DNA of 64,000 nucleotides from assembly GCA_002412765.1 (NCBI GenBank), contig DHVR01000004.1:1-64000 (forward strand), read 5' to 3'. Below the pieces are notes generated by a model, which worked only from the letters and a program-made list of their open reading frames with translations, had not been told where the DNA came from and made no database searches. The DNA is from Leptolinea sp. UBA5203. GTDB taxonomy: Bacteria; Chloroflexota; Anaerolineae; Anaerolineales; Anaerolineaceae. Shown here piece by piece: positions 8,427 through 16,013 of this stretch (its first letter is position 1; every line of letters starts with the position of its first letter). Made by a program: the position numbers and the translations under genes.

Positions 8427-9662
8427 ATGCCTAACAAAAACCACACTCAAATCCACTCTATTAAAGAGACCTGTGTAATTCGAGCTCGAGAATGTAGCAC
8501 TCATCAAGGGCGAAGCCAGCATCAGTCTTTTCTCTTATATGGTGAAGAGCAAATTAATTGGGCTATGAAAGCCAACGTTCAACTTGAATGTCTCTTTTGC
8601 ACACCCCAACAAGCCGAAAATCTACCTGACCTACCCCCTGATTGTGAAATTTGTTTAGCTTCTGAAGGGATTTTAAAAAAAATCAGTGGCACTTCATACC
8701 TTGTTCCCTTACTTGCAGTTGGAAAACAACCAGCAAAAGCTCCATGGCCGCCAAAGGATGACCTTGTATTAATATTGGATGAACTGAGTGACTATGGCAA
8801 CATCGGCACAATAATCCGAACTTCAGTCGCCTTTGGGGTTAAGCATATCGCGTTGTGCAATATGCAAACGGATATATATTTCCGAAAAACAATGGATGCC
8901 TCCCGAGGAAATGTATTTAATACAAACCTCTCCATCTGGGATGACAGCCTGCAGGCTGTTAATGCACTTAAAACGGCCGGATATCAAATTATCGCGACCA
9001 CGCCTACCGGTTCCAAAATTCAATCGAGTGTAAAACTCCAGGCCCGTCCAGCTGCTTTAATCATTGGGAATGAAACGCATGGCATCCGTAAGGATATTTT
9101 AGAACTAGCAGATTTTTGCGTGCAAATTCCCATGCAACCCAACGTGGAATCTCTCAACGTTGGGGTAGCTGCAGGCATCAGTCTTTATGAAATTAAAATC
9201 AAGGCGGTATTTGCGATGATAACCAAAAAAATACGTTCCACCCTGGGGAGAGAGTTGAACTGCACCAGTCGCTGGTTAATTGAGCAGCTGGACAGGGAGA
9301 TCCAACCCTTATGCGGCATTAGCGCCAATCAGGCAATTTTCCTAATGATGCTTTCCTGCGACCGTGAAATGAGTACCGCTCAAATCTGTCAGGATACCGC
9401 ACGATTTGGAAATGAATTATCAGAATTCCTTGACCCAATTATTCAAAATCAATGGATGCAACCTGTACCCAATCTTCCTGACCATTGGGAAATTAGTGAG
9501 AACGGTGAGCGATGGTTGGCTGAACTCTGGCCCCTTGTGGAAAGATCAGAAGAAAAAGTGCTAGCCGGATTTACCTCAACAGAACGAACTCAATTCTTTG
9601 GATTTTTAAAACGGATTCAAAATAACTGTCAGAAAGAGGGTCTTTCCAAAGCATTGGGGTAA
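8427..9662 (+). CDS. SpoU/TrmH-type RNA 2'-O-methyltransferase fused to a MarR-like domain
   Basis: A 411-residue protein. Residues about 15-100 form a substrate-binding N-domain. Residues about 110-260 are the SPOUT knot domain with all three motifs: NIGTIIRTS (125-133), LIIGNETHGI (211-220) and IPMQPNVESLNVGVAAGI (234-251), giving SAM-dependent ribose methylation of rRNA or tRNA. From about 262 to the end the chain does not look like a SPOUT tail but like a MarR winged helix: SRWLIEQLDREIQPLCGISANQ, then FLMMLSCDREMSTAQICQDT, WEISENGERWLAELWPL and GFTSTERTQFFGFLKRI, the last being the usual dimerisation end of MarR proteins. No stop or frameshift separates the parts. The ATG lacks a clear ribosome site, so the start is uncertain. 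The RNA target is unknown. Confidence 0.8.
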   Translation: MPNKNHTQIHSIKETCVIRARECSTHQGRSQHQSFLLYGEEQINWAMKANVQLECLFCTPQQAENLPDLPPDCEICLASEGILKKISGTSYLVPLLAVGKQPAKAPWPPKDDLVLILDELSDYGNIGTIIRTSVAFGVKHIALCNMQTDIYFRKTMDASRGNVFNTNLSIWDDSLQAVNALKTAGYQIIATTPTGSKIQSSVKLQARPAALIIGNETHGIRKDILELADFCVQIPMQPNVESLNVGVAAGISLYEIKIKAVFAMITKKIRSTLGRELNCTSRWLIEQLDREIQPLCGISANQAIFLMMLSCDREMSTAQICQDTARFGNELSEFLDPIIQNQWMQPVPNLPDHWEISENGERWLAELWPLVERSEEKVLAGFTSTERTQFFGFLKRIQNNCQKEGLSKALG

Positions 9663-9742
9663 CTTTTCCGAGTTATCCATCTTGATATTCACTAGTCTTT
9701 AGTATTACCAGCCAATATCGGACGCAATACGCATGCGAATTT

Positions 9743-9795
9743 TTCTACATCGTGACTGGCACAACCGGATGTCCAGACATGAGGCCTCCTAGATT
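9743..9795 (-). pseudogene. Relic of a VOC gene start
   Basis: The stretch carrying ATCGTGACTGGC, then ACAACCGGATGTCCAGACATG and GGCCTCCTAGAT matches, with a deletion of about ten bases and several substitutions, the start region of the VOC gene at 8217-8287 (ATCGTGACTGGC ... ACACCATCGGATGTCCGAGCATG ... GTTCCTCCTCGAT), ribosome site included. No open frame remains. It looks like a decayed duplicate on the same strand. The rest of 9663-9912 shows nothing else I can name. Confidence 0.6.
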
Positions 9796-9912
9796 ATCAA
9801 ATCCTATCCAATTTTCTCTGATTTTTACTCACCATTAAACAATAATAATATTCTACGCCGAGTATATAATTTCAAGTAATAAAACACAGGGGTATAAATT
9901 TGGGGTCTAGAA

Positions 9913-10857
9913 ATGAAATTACTAAACAAAATATTAAATAAAAGTTATGCAATTTTCCAAGTTTTCATATCTGATATTATAAATTCCTTGAATTCATTAA
10001 TAAATTGTTTTCGATCAAACACAATAATATTGCTTCCAGCATTAAAAGCAAACAATGCAAATCAAAAAACAACAACGAATCAGGATACATCTTGGTCATC
10101 AAATCAAATAATACTCAATAACATGATCCAATCTGTCAAACTGAAAAAATTTCTTCAATGGCCTGTGATCAAACAAACTATGTTTTTTAATAATAGAGAT
10201 ATTTGTAATATTGAATATGACTCTTTAATTTCATCTACTATTTGGGATAATGTTTGGAAAAAAAACATTTATGAATCATATTTTGGCTATCCACTAAGAT
10301 ATTTAAAAATGTTGAACACTTCATGTAATTCCATCCATCACGCCTATCATCTAGATAAGTTTTTTCAATCAGTAAGCTTTTCGAAAATCAATGAAATTGA
10401 TTTAATTTTTGAATTCGGTGGTGGATACGGAAATCTTTGCAGGATTTTATACAATATCGGTTATACCAATGAGTATTGGCTATTTGATTTACCAGAATTC
10501 TCTAATTTACAGGAATATTATTTATCAAATACAATTTCCGGAAAAATTAACGAAATATCATTTATATCTGAATTAGATGAATTAGAAAGAAGGAAGAACT
10601 ATCTTCAAAATAAAAATGTATTATTTATTGCAACTTGGTCATTAAGTGAATCCCCAATTAGTATCAGAGAAAAAGTGTTGGATATTTTTATTGACTCCAA
10701 TTATTATTTAATAGCATATCAAAAGAAATTTGCTGATATTGATAATGAAAAATACTTTTCAACTCTATCTAATAAACAAAAAACTATCTGGAAGAAAGAA
10801 ATAATCAACCATCTACCAGATAGTTCCTATTTAATTGGAAAACCTTTTCAGGAATAA
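9913..10857 (+). CDS. Putative sugar O-methyltransferase
   Basis: A 314-residue protein. FEFGGGYGNLCRILYNIGY (about residues 166-184) is a SAM-binding glycine-rich loop followed by LFDLPEFSNLQEYYL, the arrangement seen in the putative sugar O-methyltransferase family (NanM-like, TIGR04371), usually found with surface polysaccharide genes. The N-terminal 90 residues are poorly conserved. The gene is strikingly A+T-rich and uses AAA/AAT/ATA/TTA codons far more than its neighbours, which points to recent acquisition. No glycosyltransferase cluster surrounds it. It is convergent with the last gene of the phage-like island and overlaps it by ten bases. The ATG has no good ribosome site. Confidence 0.72.
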   Translation: MKLLNKILNKSYAIFQVFISDIINSLNSLINCFRSNTIILLPALKANNANQKTTTNQDTSWSSNQIILNNMIQSVKLKKFLQWPVIKQTMFFNNRDICNIEYDSLISSTIWDNVWKKNIYESYFGYPLRYLKMLNTSCNSIHHAYHLDKFFQSVSFSKINEIDLIFEFGGGYGNLCRILYNIGYTNEYWLFDLPEFSNLQEYYLSNTISGKINEISFISELDELERRKNYLQNKNVLFIATWSLSESPISIREKVLDIFIDSNYYLIAYQKKFADIDNEKYFSTLSNKQKTIWKKEIINHLPDSSYLIGKPFQE

Positions 10858-12119
10858 ATCATTCCTATTATTGATCCTGTTCCAATGATCCCTTCAGGCA
10901 CAAAAGTGCCCGTCCCAGGTGAGCAATTCTCCAGTGCATTGACTGCCACATACCCAACGGGCAACAGGCCATGATATTGACACACCAACGGGATAACACT
11001 GGTACCCTGACTGCGGATTGAGGCGCTAAAAGTGGCAGCATTGATCCCCAATCCCATCTTGATCACCCCATCCGTACTGGCAGGGATCGAAGCCGTCAGC
11101 GAAACCGCCTCCCCGCCCAACCCGCAGACCAACTCCACCCGGCTGTTGGCATCCCCGCGCCACATTCGCACGGCACCGCTGTAAGTATAAGTTCCGGCAG
11201 TCACTAATTTACACAGGCTGCGCGGGACGCGCTGATCCGCATTCCAGACAAACCGCTGTGCCGCACTGTCACTGATCACCCCCTCTGCGCTGGTACGAAC
11301 CGTACCCATGTAGCGCCAGGTGAGGTTGGCCGCCCGCAGCCAGACGCCGTCCCGCAGGGTTAATTCCTCCGCCCGGGAATCCTCATCTGTCCAAAGGATT
11401 TTCTCCAGCACCAGGTCGGATCCGTTGTGGTGCAGGAAGACATCCACATTTTTACCTATCGCTACCCCGCTGAAGGAAAGGCTGCGTTCCGTGAGGCGAA
11501 ACATCCGCCAGCCAATTCCAATGGTATATAGCGAGACCCGATCCCCGCGAAAGGGGGTCAGATACAGCGTGCTGCCGCTGCGGTCCTGGGTGGATATCGG
11601 CACACCGGATTCCAAAGTCAGCCTGGCCTGATGGATCGGAGCCAATTGCTGCAAGTACCAGTACAATTCTGCCTGCTGGCGGATGGTCTGCAAGTTTTGA
11701 ATACTGCCGTTCCAGTCAAAGCGGCCGATCAACCGTTTCCCCGCACTGGCGCCGTTGCTGGTATTGATCTCCAGGGTAAAGCCAGTATTACCCGCCGAAC
11801 GCACCGCAAAGACATAGTACGTAGCAGCTTCTCCGCTGGGTGCGCTGCCGGTGGGCAAATCCACCGGTACAGTCGCCATCACCGGGACGCCGTCCACCAT
11901 CAAACATACGGGTTGATTACTGCTGGCTGGCACGCGGATACGATTTCCGCTGATCCCTTCCAATTGCAAATGATCCTCATAGCCAGCCAGTAATTGGCCC
12001 AGCGTGACGGCGTCTGCTTCGCTGGCGCCCAGCCAAAGCGCGTCCGCACGTAAATGATTATAGTGAGCTGCGGCTGTCGGCTGACCGGCTACTACAGCAC
12101 TGGATGTTGGATAACTCAT
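10848..12119 (-). CDS. Fibre- or appendage-like structural protein of the phage-like island
   Basis: A 423-residue protein, rich in Ser, Thr, Gly and Val and predicted beta-rich, with no signal peptide. It opens MSYPTSSAVVAGQPTAAAHY and then NHLRADALWLG, a helical start of the kind found at the head end of tail-fibre and head-decoration proteins. The remainder looks like a series of beta domains (for example VSLTASIPASTDGVIKMGLG). I do not recognise a named family; its position as last gene of the morphogenesis operon suggests a fibre, spike or decoration protein. GGGAGG precedes the ATG. Its 3' end overlaps the convergent methyltransferase gene by ten bases. Confidence 0.55.
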   Translation of the reverse strand: MSYPTSSAVVAGQPTAAAHYNHLRADALWLGASEADAVTLGQLLAGYEDHLQLEGISGNRIRVPASSNQPVCLMVDGVPVMATVPVDLPTGSAPSGEAATYYVFAVRSAGNTGFTLEINTSNGASAGKRLIGRFDWNGSIQNLQTIRQQAELYWYLQQLAPIHQARLTLESGVPISTQDRSGSTLYLTPFRGDRVSLYTIGIGWRMFRLTERSLSFSGVAIGKNVDVFLHHNGSDLVLEKILWTDEDSRAEELTLRDGVWLRAANLTWRYMGTVRTSAEGVISDSAAQRFVWNADQRVPRSLCKLVTAGTYTYSGAVRMWRGDANSRVELVCGLGGEAVSLTASIPASTDGVIKMGLGINAATFSASIRSQGTSVIPLVCQYHGLLPVGYVAVNALENCSPGTGTFVPEGIIGTGSIIGMIYS

Positions 12120-12142
12120 ACTCCCTCCCTATCCTTTCAATC

Positions 12143-12625
12143 TCATCGCCAATAGGCTTCCGCCCAACTCAGGCTGCCGTCCCATAGCGATGCATAATAC
12201 CGATCCGGATCTGCCGGTGAAAAATATGGCCCGACATTGTTTAACTGACAGGAAATGATACTCAACCCGCCGTAATGCAATTCCGTGGCAGAATGACCTT
12301 CCGCACCGACATTGCTAAAAATCCCCACCGGCGTCTCCACCGCTATGCCATCCAGACAGGTTAAGAAGGCCGTGATAGCCTGGTAAATTTCGCCGCGCCC
12401 CTCCACGTGCAGGCTGCCGTCCGGATTCACCAGCCCATCTGCAGCCAGTACATCAAAAAACACCCGTATGGATACCTGCCCTTCGTGATCCACCACACGC
12501 TGGATGGAAAACACCGGACCCGGACTGCTGGCGCTGCCGCTCTCCAGAATAAAACCGCAGGGATCTCCCCCGCTGACTGCGCTGTGCGTCAGTTTAATGT
12601 GGCAATCTTTACCGAGTTCTGCCAT
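12143..12625 (-). CDS. Uncharacterised phage-like protein
   Basis: A 160-residue acidic protein (MAELGKDCHIKLTHSAVSGG...), probably a single mixed alpha/beta or beta domain, ending in an aromatic stretch (YYASLWDGSLSWAEAYW). No family recognised. The ATG at 12625 is chosen over an in-frame GTG at 12637 because GGAGGGG lies just before it. Its start overlaps the end of the upstream gpF-like gene by 17 bases, so it belongs to the same operon. Position between the gpF-like fragment and the fibre-like protein would suit a head completion or tail-interface protein. Confidence 0.55.
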   Translation of the reverse strand: MAELGKDCHIKLTHSAVSGGDPCGFILESGSASSPGPVFSIQRVVDHEGQVSIRVFFDVLAADGLVNPDGSLHVEGRGEIYQAITAFLTCLDGIAVETPVGIFSNVGAEGHSATELHYGGLSIISCQLNNVGPYFSPADPDRYYASLWDGSLSWAEAYWR

Positions 12626-12980
12626 GCACCCCTCCACTTGACGCAGCCGTCCGCGGACGATTTCTCACTTCCGGTAGTGCGGCTTTCAGTACCTGTACCC
12701 TTGGTTTTAAGGTGCCGTGTGCATGGGTCAGGCGTTTATCCACACTGCTGCGCTGGGCGGATTTATTGGGACTGCCCATTTTCAAGAAAGTCCGGATCAC
12801 CCGTTTGCCGGCTTGTAGGTCCTCCACCGGTTCCAGGCTGCAATCGCAACCGGCATGAACCCCAGGCAGCACCCGGCTGCGCCAATCCGCCAGGCCCATC
12901 TCCCGGCCATCCAGCGCGGCACAGACATCACAGGTGCTGCGTCCATGCGTCACCCAGCGATAGATTTTCTCATCTTCCAT
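12609..12980 (-). CDS. Mu gpF/SPP1 gp7-like C-terminal domain protein
   Basis: A 123-residue protein whose first half carries HGRSTCDVCAALDGREM followed after a spacer by LPGVHAGCDCSLEP. This is the C-terminal zinc-finger-like signature of phage minor head proteins of the Mu gpF/SPP1 gp7 family (CxxC-xxLDGR ... HxxCxC), which associate with the portal. Known members are usually 250-400 residues, with this motif at the end; here only the motif domain remains, with a basic tail (residues 60-123). It may be a split gene or a genuine minimal form. GGAGATGCT precedes the ATG. Confidence 0.68.
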   Translation of the reverse strand: MEDEKIYRWVTHGRSTCDVCAALDGREMGLADWRSRVLPGVHAGCDCSLEPVEDLQAGKRVIRTFLKMGSPNKSAQRSSVDKRLTHAHGTLKPRVQVLKAALPEVRNRPRTAASSGGVHGRTR

Positions 12981-12994
12981 AGCATCTCCTTCCC

Positions 12995-13618
12995 TTAAAA
13001 CTTATCCTGCCAGCCGCCTTCCTGCGGTAAAGCATCCATGGGGACCGGCTGACTTTGCTGCCAAGCCCTCAGCAGTGCTTCAAAGTGGGTCTCAAAATCA
13101 TCCGCCTGCCGTTCTCCCGCCTGGGAAGAAACCAGGCTGTTGGCGCTCTCCGCCAGCTGCACACTGCGCATTTGCAGCGCACGCGAAGCCAGGCCATAAG
13201 CCAGCAGCAGTTCACAGGACGGGGGGATGGTGCTGGTTAAAGCACCATCCAATCCTTCCAACTGATGATCCGTGACCAGCTTGATCCGCCAGTTTGTTGT
13301 CTGAGCAGACGGCCAGGCTTCCGTCAAGCAGACCTGCGTTGAGCCCGCTTCCTGATACGTGAAAAGCGCCCTGCGTGCCGGTTGAAAATCCAGACATTCC
13401 ACCTGCAGCACATCCCGAATCATTGTTTCGCATTGCAGGGTCAGGGTCTGATCCACCACCGGCTGTACGCTCTCCAGGGTGACGACGTGGGGAACCTGGC
13501 TGTTAACCTGCGCAAGGACCGAGGCTAGGGCCGCTTCCAATTGTTCAGAACTGAACTTCAGTCCTGCCTTATCCCCCAGCAGGATGCGCGCCCGCTGCAT
13601 CAATTGATCCGCGTTCAT
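12995..13618 (-). CDS. Head-tail connector-like protein (position-based)
   Basis: A 207-residue soluble protein, mostly helical at the N-terminus (MNADQLMQRARILLGDKAG) and again at residues 140-190 (LLLAYGLASRALQMRSVQLAES). Short helical proteins that begin this way and follow the capsid gene are often head-tail adaptors, but I see no diagnostic motif. Its ATG overlaps the stop of the preceding 67-residue gene as ATGA, and the AAGGAAGG ribosome site lies in that gene's end. Function inferred from operon position only. Confidence 0.5.
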   Translation of the reverse strand: MNADQLMQRARILLGDKAGLKFSSEQLEAALASVLAQVNSQVPHVVTLESVQPVVDQTLTLQCETMIRDVLQVECLDFQPARRALFTYQEAGSTQVCLTEAWPSAQTTNWRIKLVTDHQLEGLDGALTSTIPPSCELLLAYGLASRALQMRSVQLAESANSLVSSQAGERQADDFETHFEALLRAWQQSQPVPMDALPQEGGWQDKF

Positions 13619-13818
13619 TTTTCCTTCCTTTTCGCCTTTGTCGTATCAGGGCAACCGCTCAGCCGAAATTTGCGTCCATCCGGCCCAATCACGATCACGT
13701 CCTGCTGCACCCGACGCACAGCCAACAGCTCATCCGCCTGCACAGGCTGTGCATAAAACCCAGCCAGTTTTTCACAAATCCAGGCTGTGTTGATCTGGGC
13801 ATCTGAAGTTGCATTCAT
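13615..13818 (-). CDS. Small uncharacterised phage-like protein
   Basis: A 67-residue protein (MNATSDAQINTAWICEKLAG...) with a very basic end (DTTKAKRKEK). No family recognised. It overlaps both neighbours by four bases (ATGA on each side), which strongly supports translation in the operon between the holin-like and connector-like genes. Confidence 0.6.
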   Translation of the reverse strand: MNATSDAQINTAWICEKLAGFYAQPVQADELLAVRRVQQDVIVIGPDGRKFRLSGCPDTTKAKRKEK

Positions 13819-14039
13819 TTTCCGTCCTGCCCACGGCCTGTCTGGCCCAGTTTCAAACCGGCATCCTCAATGGCTATACCGGTGGAATATACCGCCAGGG
13901 AGGCAATCACCACCTTGAGTAATTCCCAGATTTCCAGCTCGCCGGTGCAGTATCCGCCGGCTGCCGAGAGTAACGCCACCACCAGTACCCAGAATTTTCT
14001 GGAACGCAATACCTTCATGATCTGTTCTTTCAGGGTCAT
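13815..14039 (-). CDS. Holin-like small membrane protein
   Basis: A 74-residue protein with a basic N-terminus (MTLKEQIMKVLRSRKF), a hydrophobic segment WVLVVALLSAAGGY, a short turn, and a second weaker hydrophobic stretch LLKVVIASLAVYSTGIAI, then a charged tail. Size and two-helix layout fit class II/III phage holins, which permeabilise the membrane so that a lysin reaches the wall. The GH25-like protein of the same operon would be its partner, although it is encoded 3 kb upstream instead of next door. AGGAGG stands before the ATG. Confidence 0.62.
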   Translation of the reverse strand: MTLKEQIMKVLRSRKFWVLVVALLSAAGGYCTGELEIWELLKVVIASLAVYSTGIAIEDAGLKLGQTGRGQDGK

Positions 14040-14054
14040 TGTTTCCTCCTGCCC

Positions 14055-15974
14055 TTACGCTACATTGGATTTGTACAATGGGCGAAAATCATTCACCCAC
14101 ACCGCCAGAAAATGGCGTACTTTAAGACGGTGCTCATCATGGGTGAAGACCGCTCCGCTGAGCTCGTTACCGGCAATGAAGATTTCCGGCATCAGCCCAA
14201 AACGCTCGCCGATGAAGATGGCCGGTGCAATACGCGGATCGCAAGCGGCTGCCCAATCGTTGGCATCGCTCCATTCCGGCACGGTCACCACATCCCCCGG
14301 CTGACCGCGCTGCAAGTTCTCGGAGACGATGTTCAAACTGTTTTCCAAACTGGGATAGAGGATCTTCATCCCGCTGAGCTGCAAGCCTCGTGGGACCAGC
14401 AAATAGCGCGGATTGAGCGCCATACGGGGTCCAGTCCCGCGGGTTCCAGCGCCGTTGTGAATCAGCAAGGGCTGGTTGTAGACAGCCGTCGAAGCACTCT
14501 CCCAGGCCGCAGCCGATAAAGCCGTGGTACCCAGGTTTTGATGTCCACCGGCAGTGGCAACCGCTGTGGTGTTGAATAAGGCTCCCCCGTCCGCCATGGC
14601 AGGTCCGGCGCCGCTGTTGCTGGTGAAAATGCCCGCCACCAATTCCGAGATCTTGCGCAGTCCGGCGGCTGCCAGTTCCCGTGGATACGCGCGCAGTTTG
14701 CGGGTTTCATCCCGGTCAATCAACTCCAGGGTCAGGGGAATATATCCACCAAACTTGGTGAACTGTGCCGTCTCCGGCGAATCCCCGACCACCAGCTCGC
14801 TGTAGGCTGCTCCCTCTGCCACGGTTGGCAGGCTGCCCACCGTACCGACCAGCGTGCCGGTGATGGTGTGCAGGCTGTTGAAATGCTCCACCCGTGAGAC
14901 GCGCTGCCACCAGTCATAGCCGGCCTGGCCCAGTTCCTCCCAGGTGTTGGTGACCAGTTTATTCATTGCATTCTTCACCAATCCGGTGAAATCCGCGGTG
15001 CTGGCAAATTGCACCCGTTCCGGGCTGATCCCGCCGTGCAGTTCGTAATCCCCGGTCAGCAGCATGTACAGTTCCCGGATGCCGGAAAGCCGCGCGGTTT
15101 TCAAACCCGCATGGGCGGCATCCACCGGAAGGCCAAAGAGATCGTCCACCGCCGCCTGGATTTGGTCTTCGGCGGTGAACATGCCCTCAATGCGCGGGCT
15201 GCCCTTCACCCGCTCCCTGCCGGTCAGGGCGCTCACCAAGCGCCGCTGGCTTTGAATGGCCGCATCCAATTCTGCCGGGATCAGCGCCTTCCCCTGAAAC
15301 TGTCGCCGGATTTCATCCGCACAGGCTTGCGGCAAACGGGCTGCCGTCAGCGCCGTGTTCAGCCAGTAGGAATCCTGCTCGGCTGAGGCTGGGGAGGATG
15401 GTCCCTCCTGCTTGGGAAAATCCGTCTGAGATGTTTCCTGGAAACACTCAACTTTTTGTTCTTCGTTTTCTTTCATGCTAATTCCCTCCTGTTGTTGGGT
15501 TTGTTCTAAAAATGTACCGCCTCTGGCAGGGTTGACCACCAGATCCAGCGATAAAACCTTCACCACTCGGGTGACCTGTTTCCCATCCACCTGAAAAAGA
15601 ATATCCGCCGAGAAGCCAACCCCGGGATTAGCCTGGGGATTCTCCAGCACACTCTGCGCCACTTCTTTTAATAAGCCCGCCGATGGACCAAAAGGTTCCA
15701 GCCGCAGGCCAATCCCCTGCTGCGCTTCCAGCCATTGCGGCGACCGGCAAATCCCTGCCAGATTGCGGATGGATGGCCGGGTCAGATGATGATCCACAAA
15801 GCATTGCACCCCTTCCCACAGCGGCAGTGAAGTCCGCAGCACATCGGCAGAAAACTGCCAGCCGTTGCCCTCTCCGCTGGTGATGGCCAGGATCGGGTAG
15901 CCAACTCCATCCCGGTTTTCAATTTCAGCGTCCTGCTGCAAAACACAGCAGGCAAAGGTTTCCTTAATTTCCAT
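14055..15974 (-). CDS. Prohead protease-major capsid protein fusion
   Basis: A 639-residue protein. Residues about 1-165 resemble phage prohead serine protease, with a catalytic-type His in FVDHHLTRP and Ser in GVGFSADILF, followed by SLDLVVNPARGG. Residues about 166-300 are a Glu/Gln-rich, probably helical scaffold (delta) region. From about 320 to the end comes a HK97-fold capsid-like domain: TADFTGLVKNAMNKLV, VSRVEHFNSLHTITGT, then FTKFGGYIPLTLELIDRD and a C-terminal HRLKVRHFLAVWVNDFRPLY. Protease, scaffold and capsid in one chain is a known arrangement in some tailed phages. The ATG at 15974 is chosen because GGGAGG lies just before it; an ATG 33 bases upstream has no such site. An internal start with its own ribosome site lies at 15476. 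Confidence 0.82.
   Translation of the reverse strand: MEIKETFACCVLQQDAEIENRDGVGYPILAITSGEGNGWQFSADVLRTSLPLWEGVQCFVDHHLTRPSIRNLAGICRSPQWLEAQQGIGLRLEPFGPSAGLLKEVAQSVLENPQANPGVGFSADILFQVDGKQVTRVVKVLSLDLVVNPARGGTFLEQTQQQEGISMKENEEQKVECFQETSQTDFPKQEGPSSPASAEQDSYWLNTALTAARLPQACADEIRRQFQGKALIPAELDAAIQSQRRLVSALTGRERVKGSPRIEGMFTAEDQIQAAVDDLFGLPVDAAHAGLKTARLSGIRELYMLLTGDYELHGGISPERVQFASTADFTGLVKNAMNKLVTNTWEELGQAGYDWWQRVSRVEHFNSLHTITGTLVGTVGSLPTVAEGAAYSELVVGDSPETAQFTKFGGYIPLTLELIDRDETRKLRAYPRELAAAGLRKISELVAGIFTSNSGAGPAMADGGALFNTTAVATAGGHQNLGTTALSAAAWESASTAVYNQPLLIHNGAGTRGTGPRMALNPRYLLVPRGLQLSGMKILYPSLENSLNIVSENLQRGQPGDVVTVPEWSDANDWAAACDPRIAPAIFIGERFGLMPEIFIAGNELSGAVFTHDEHRLKVRHFLAVWVNDFRPLYKSNVA
15474..15489 (-). 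promoter_or_regulatory. Internal ribosome site and in-frame ATG before the scaffold-capsid part
   Basis: Inside the fusion gene the minus strand reads AGGAGGGAATTAGCATG, with the ATG at 15474-15476, in frame and exactly at the protease/scaffold junction (protein ...QEGIS-MKENEEQK). Initiation there would give a 473-residue scaffold-capsid protein without protease. The spacing is normal for initiation. Confidence 0.6.
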
Positions 15975-16013
15975 CTTCACCTCCCTGATAAAATAATTCT
16001 CATTCATCGTTGT

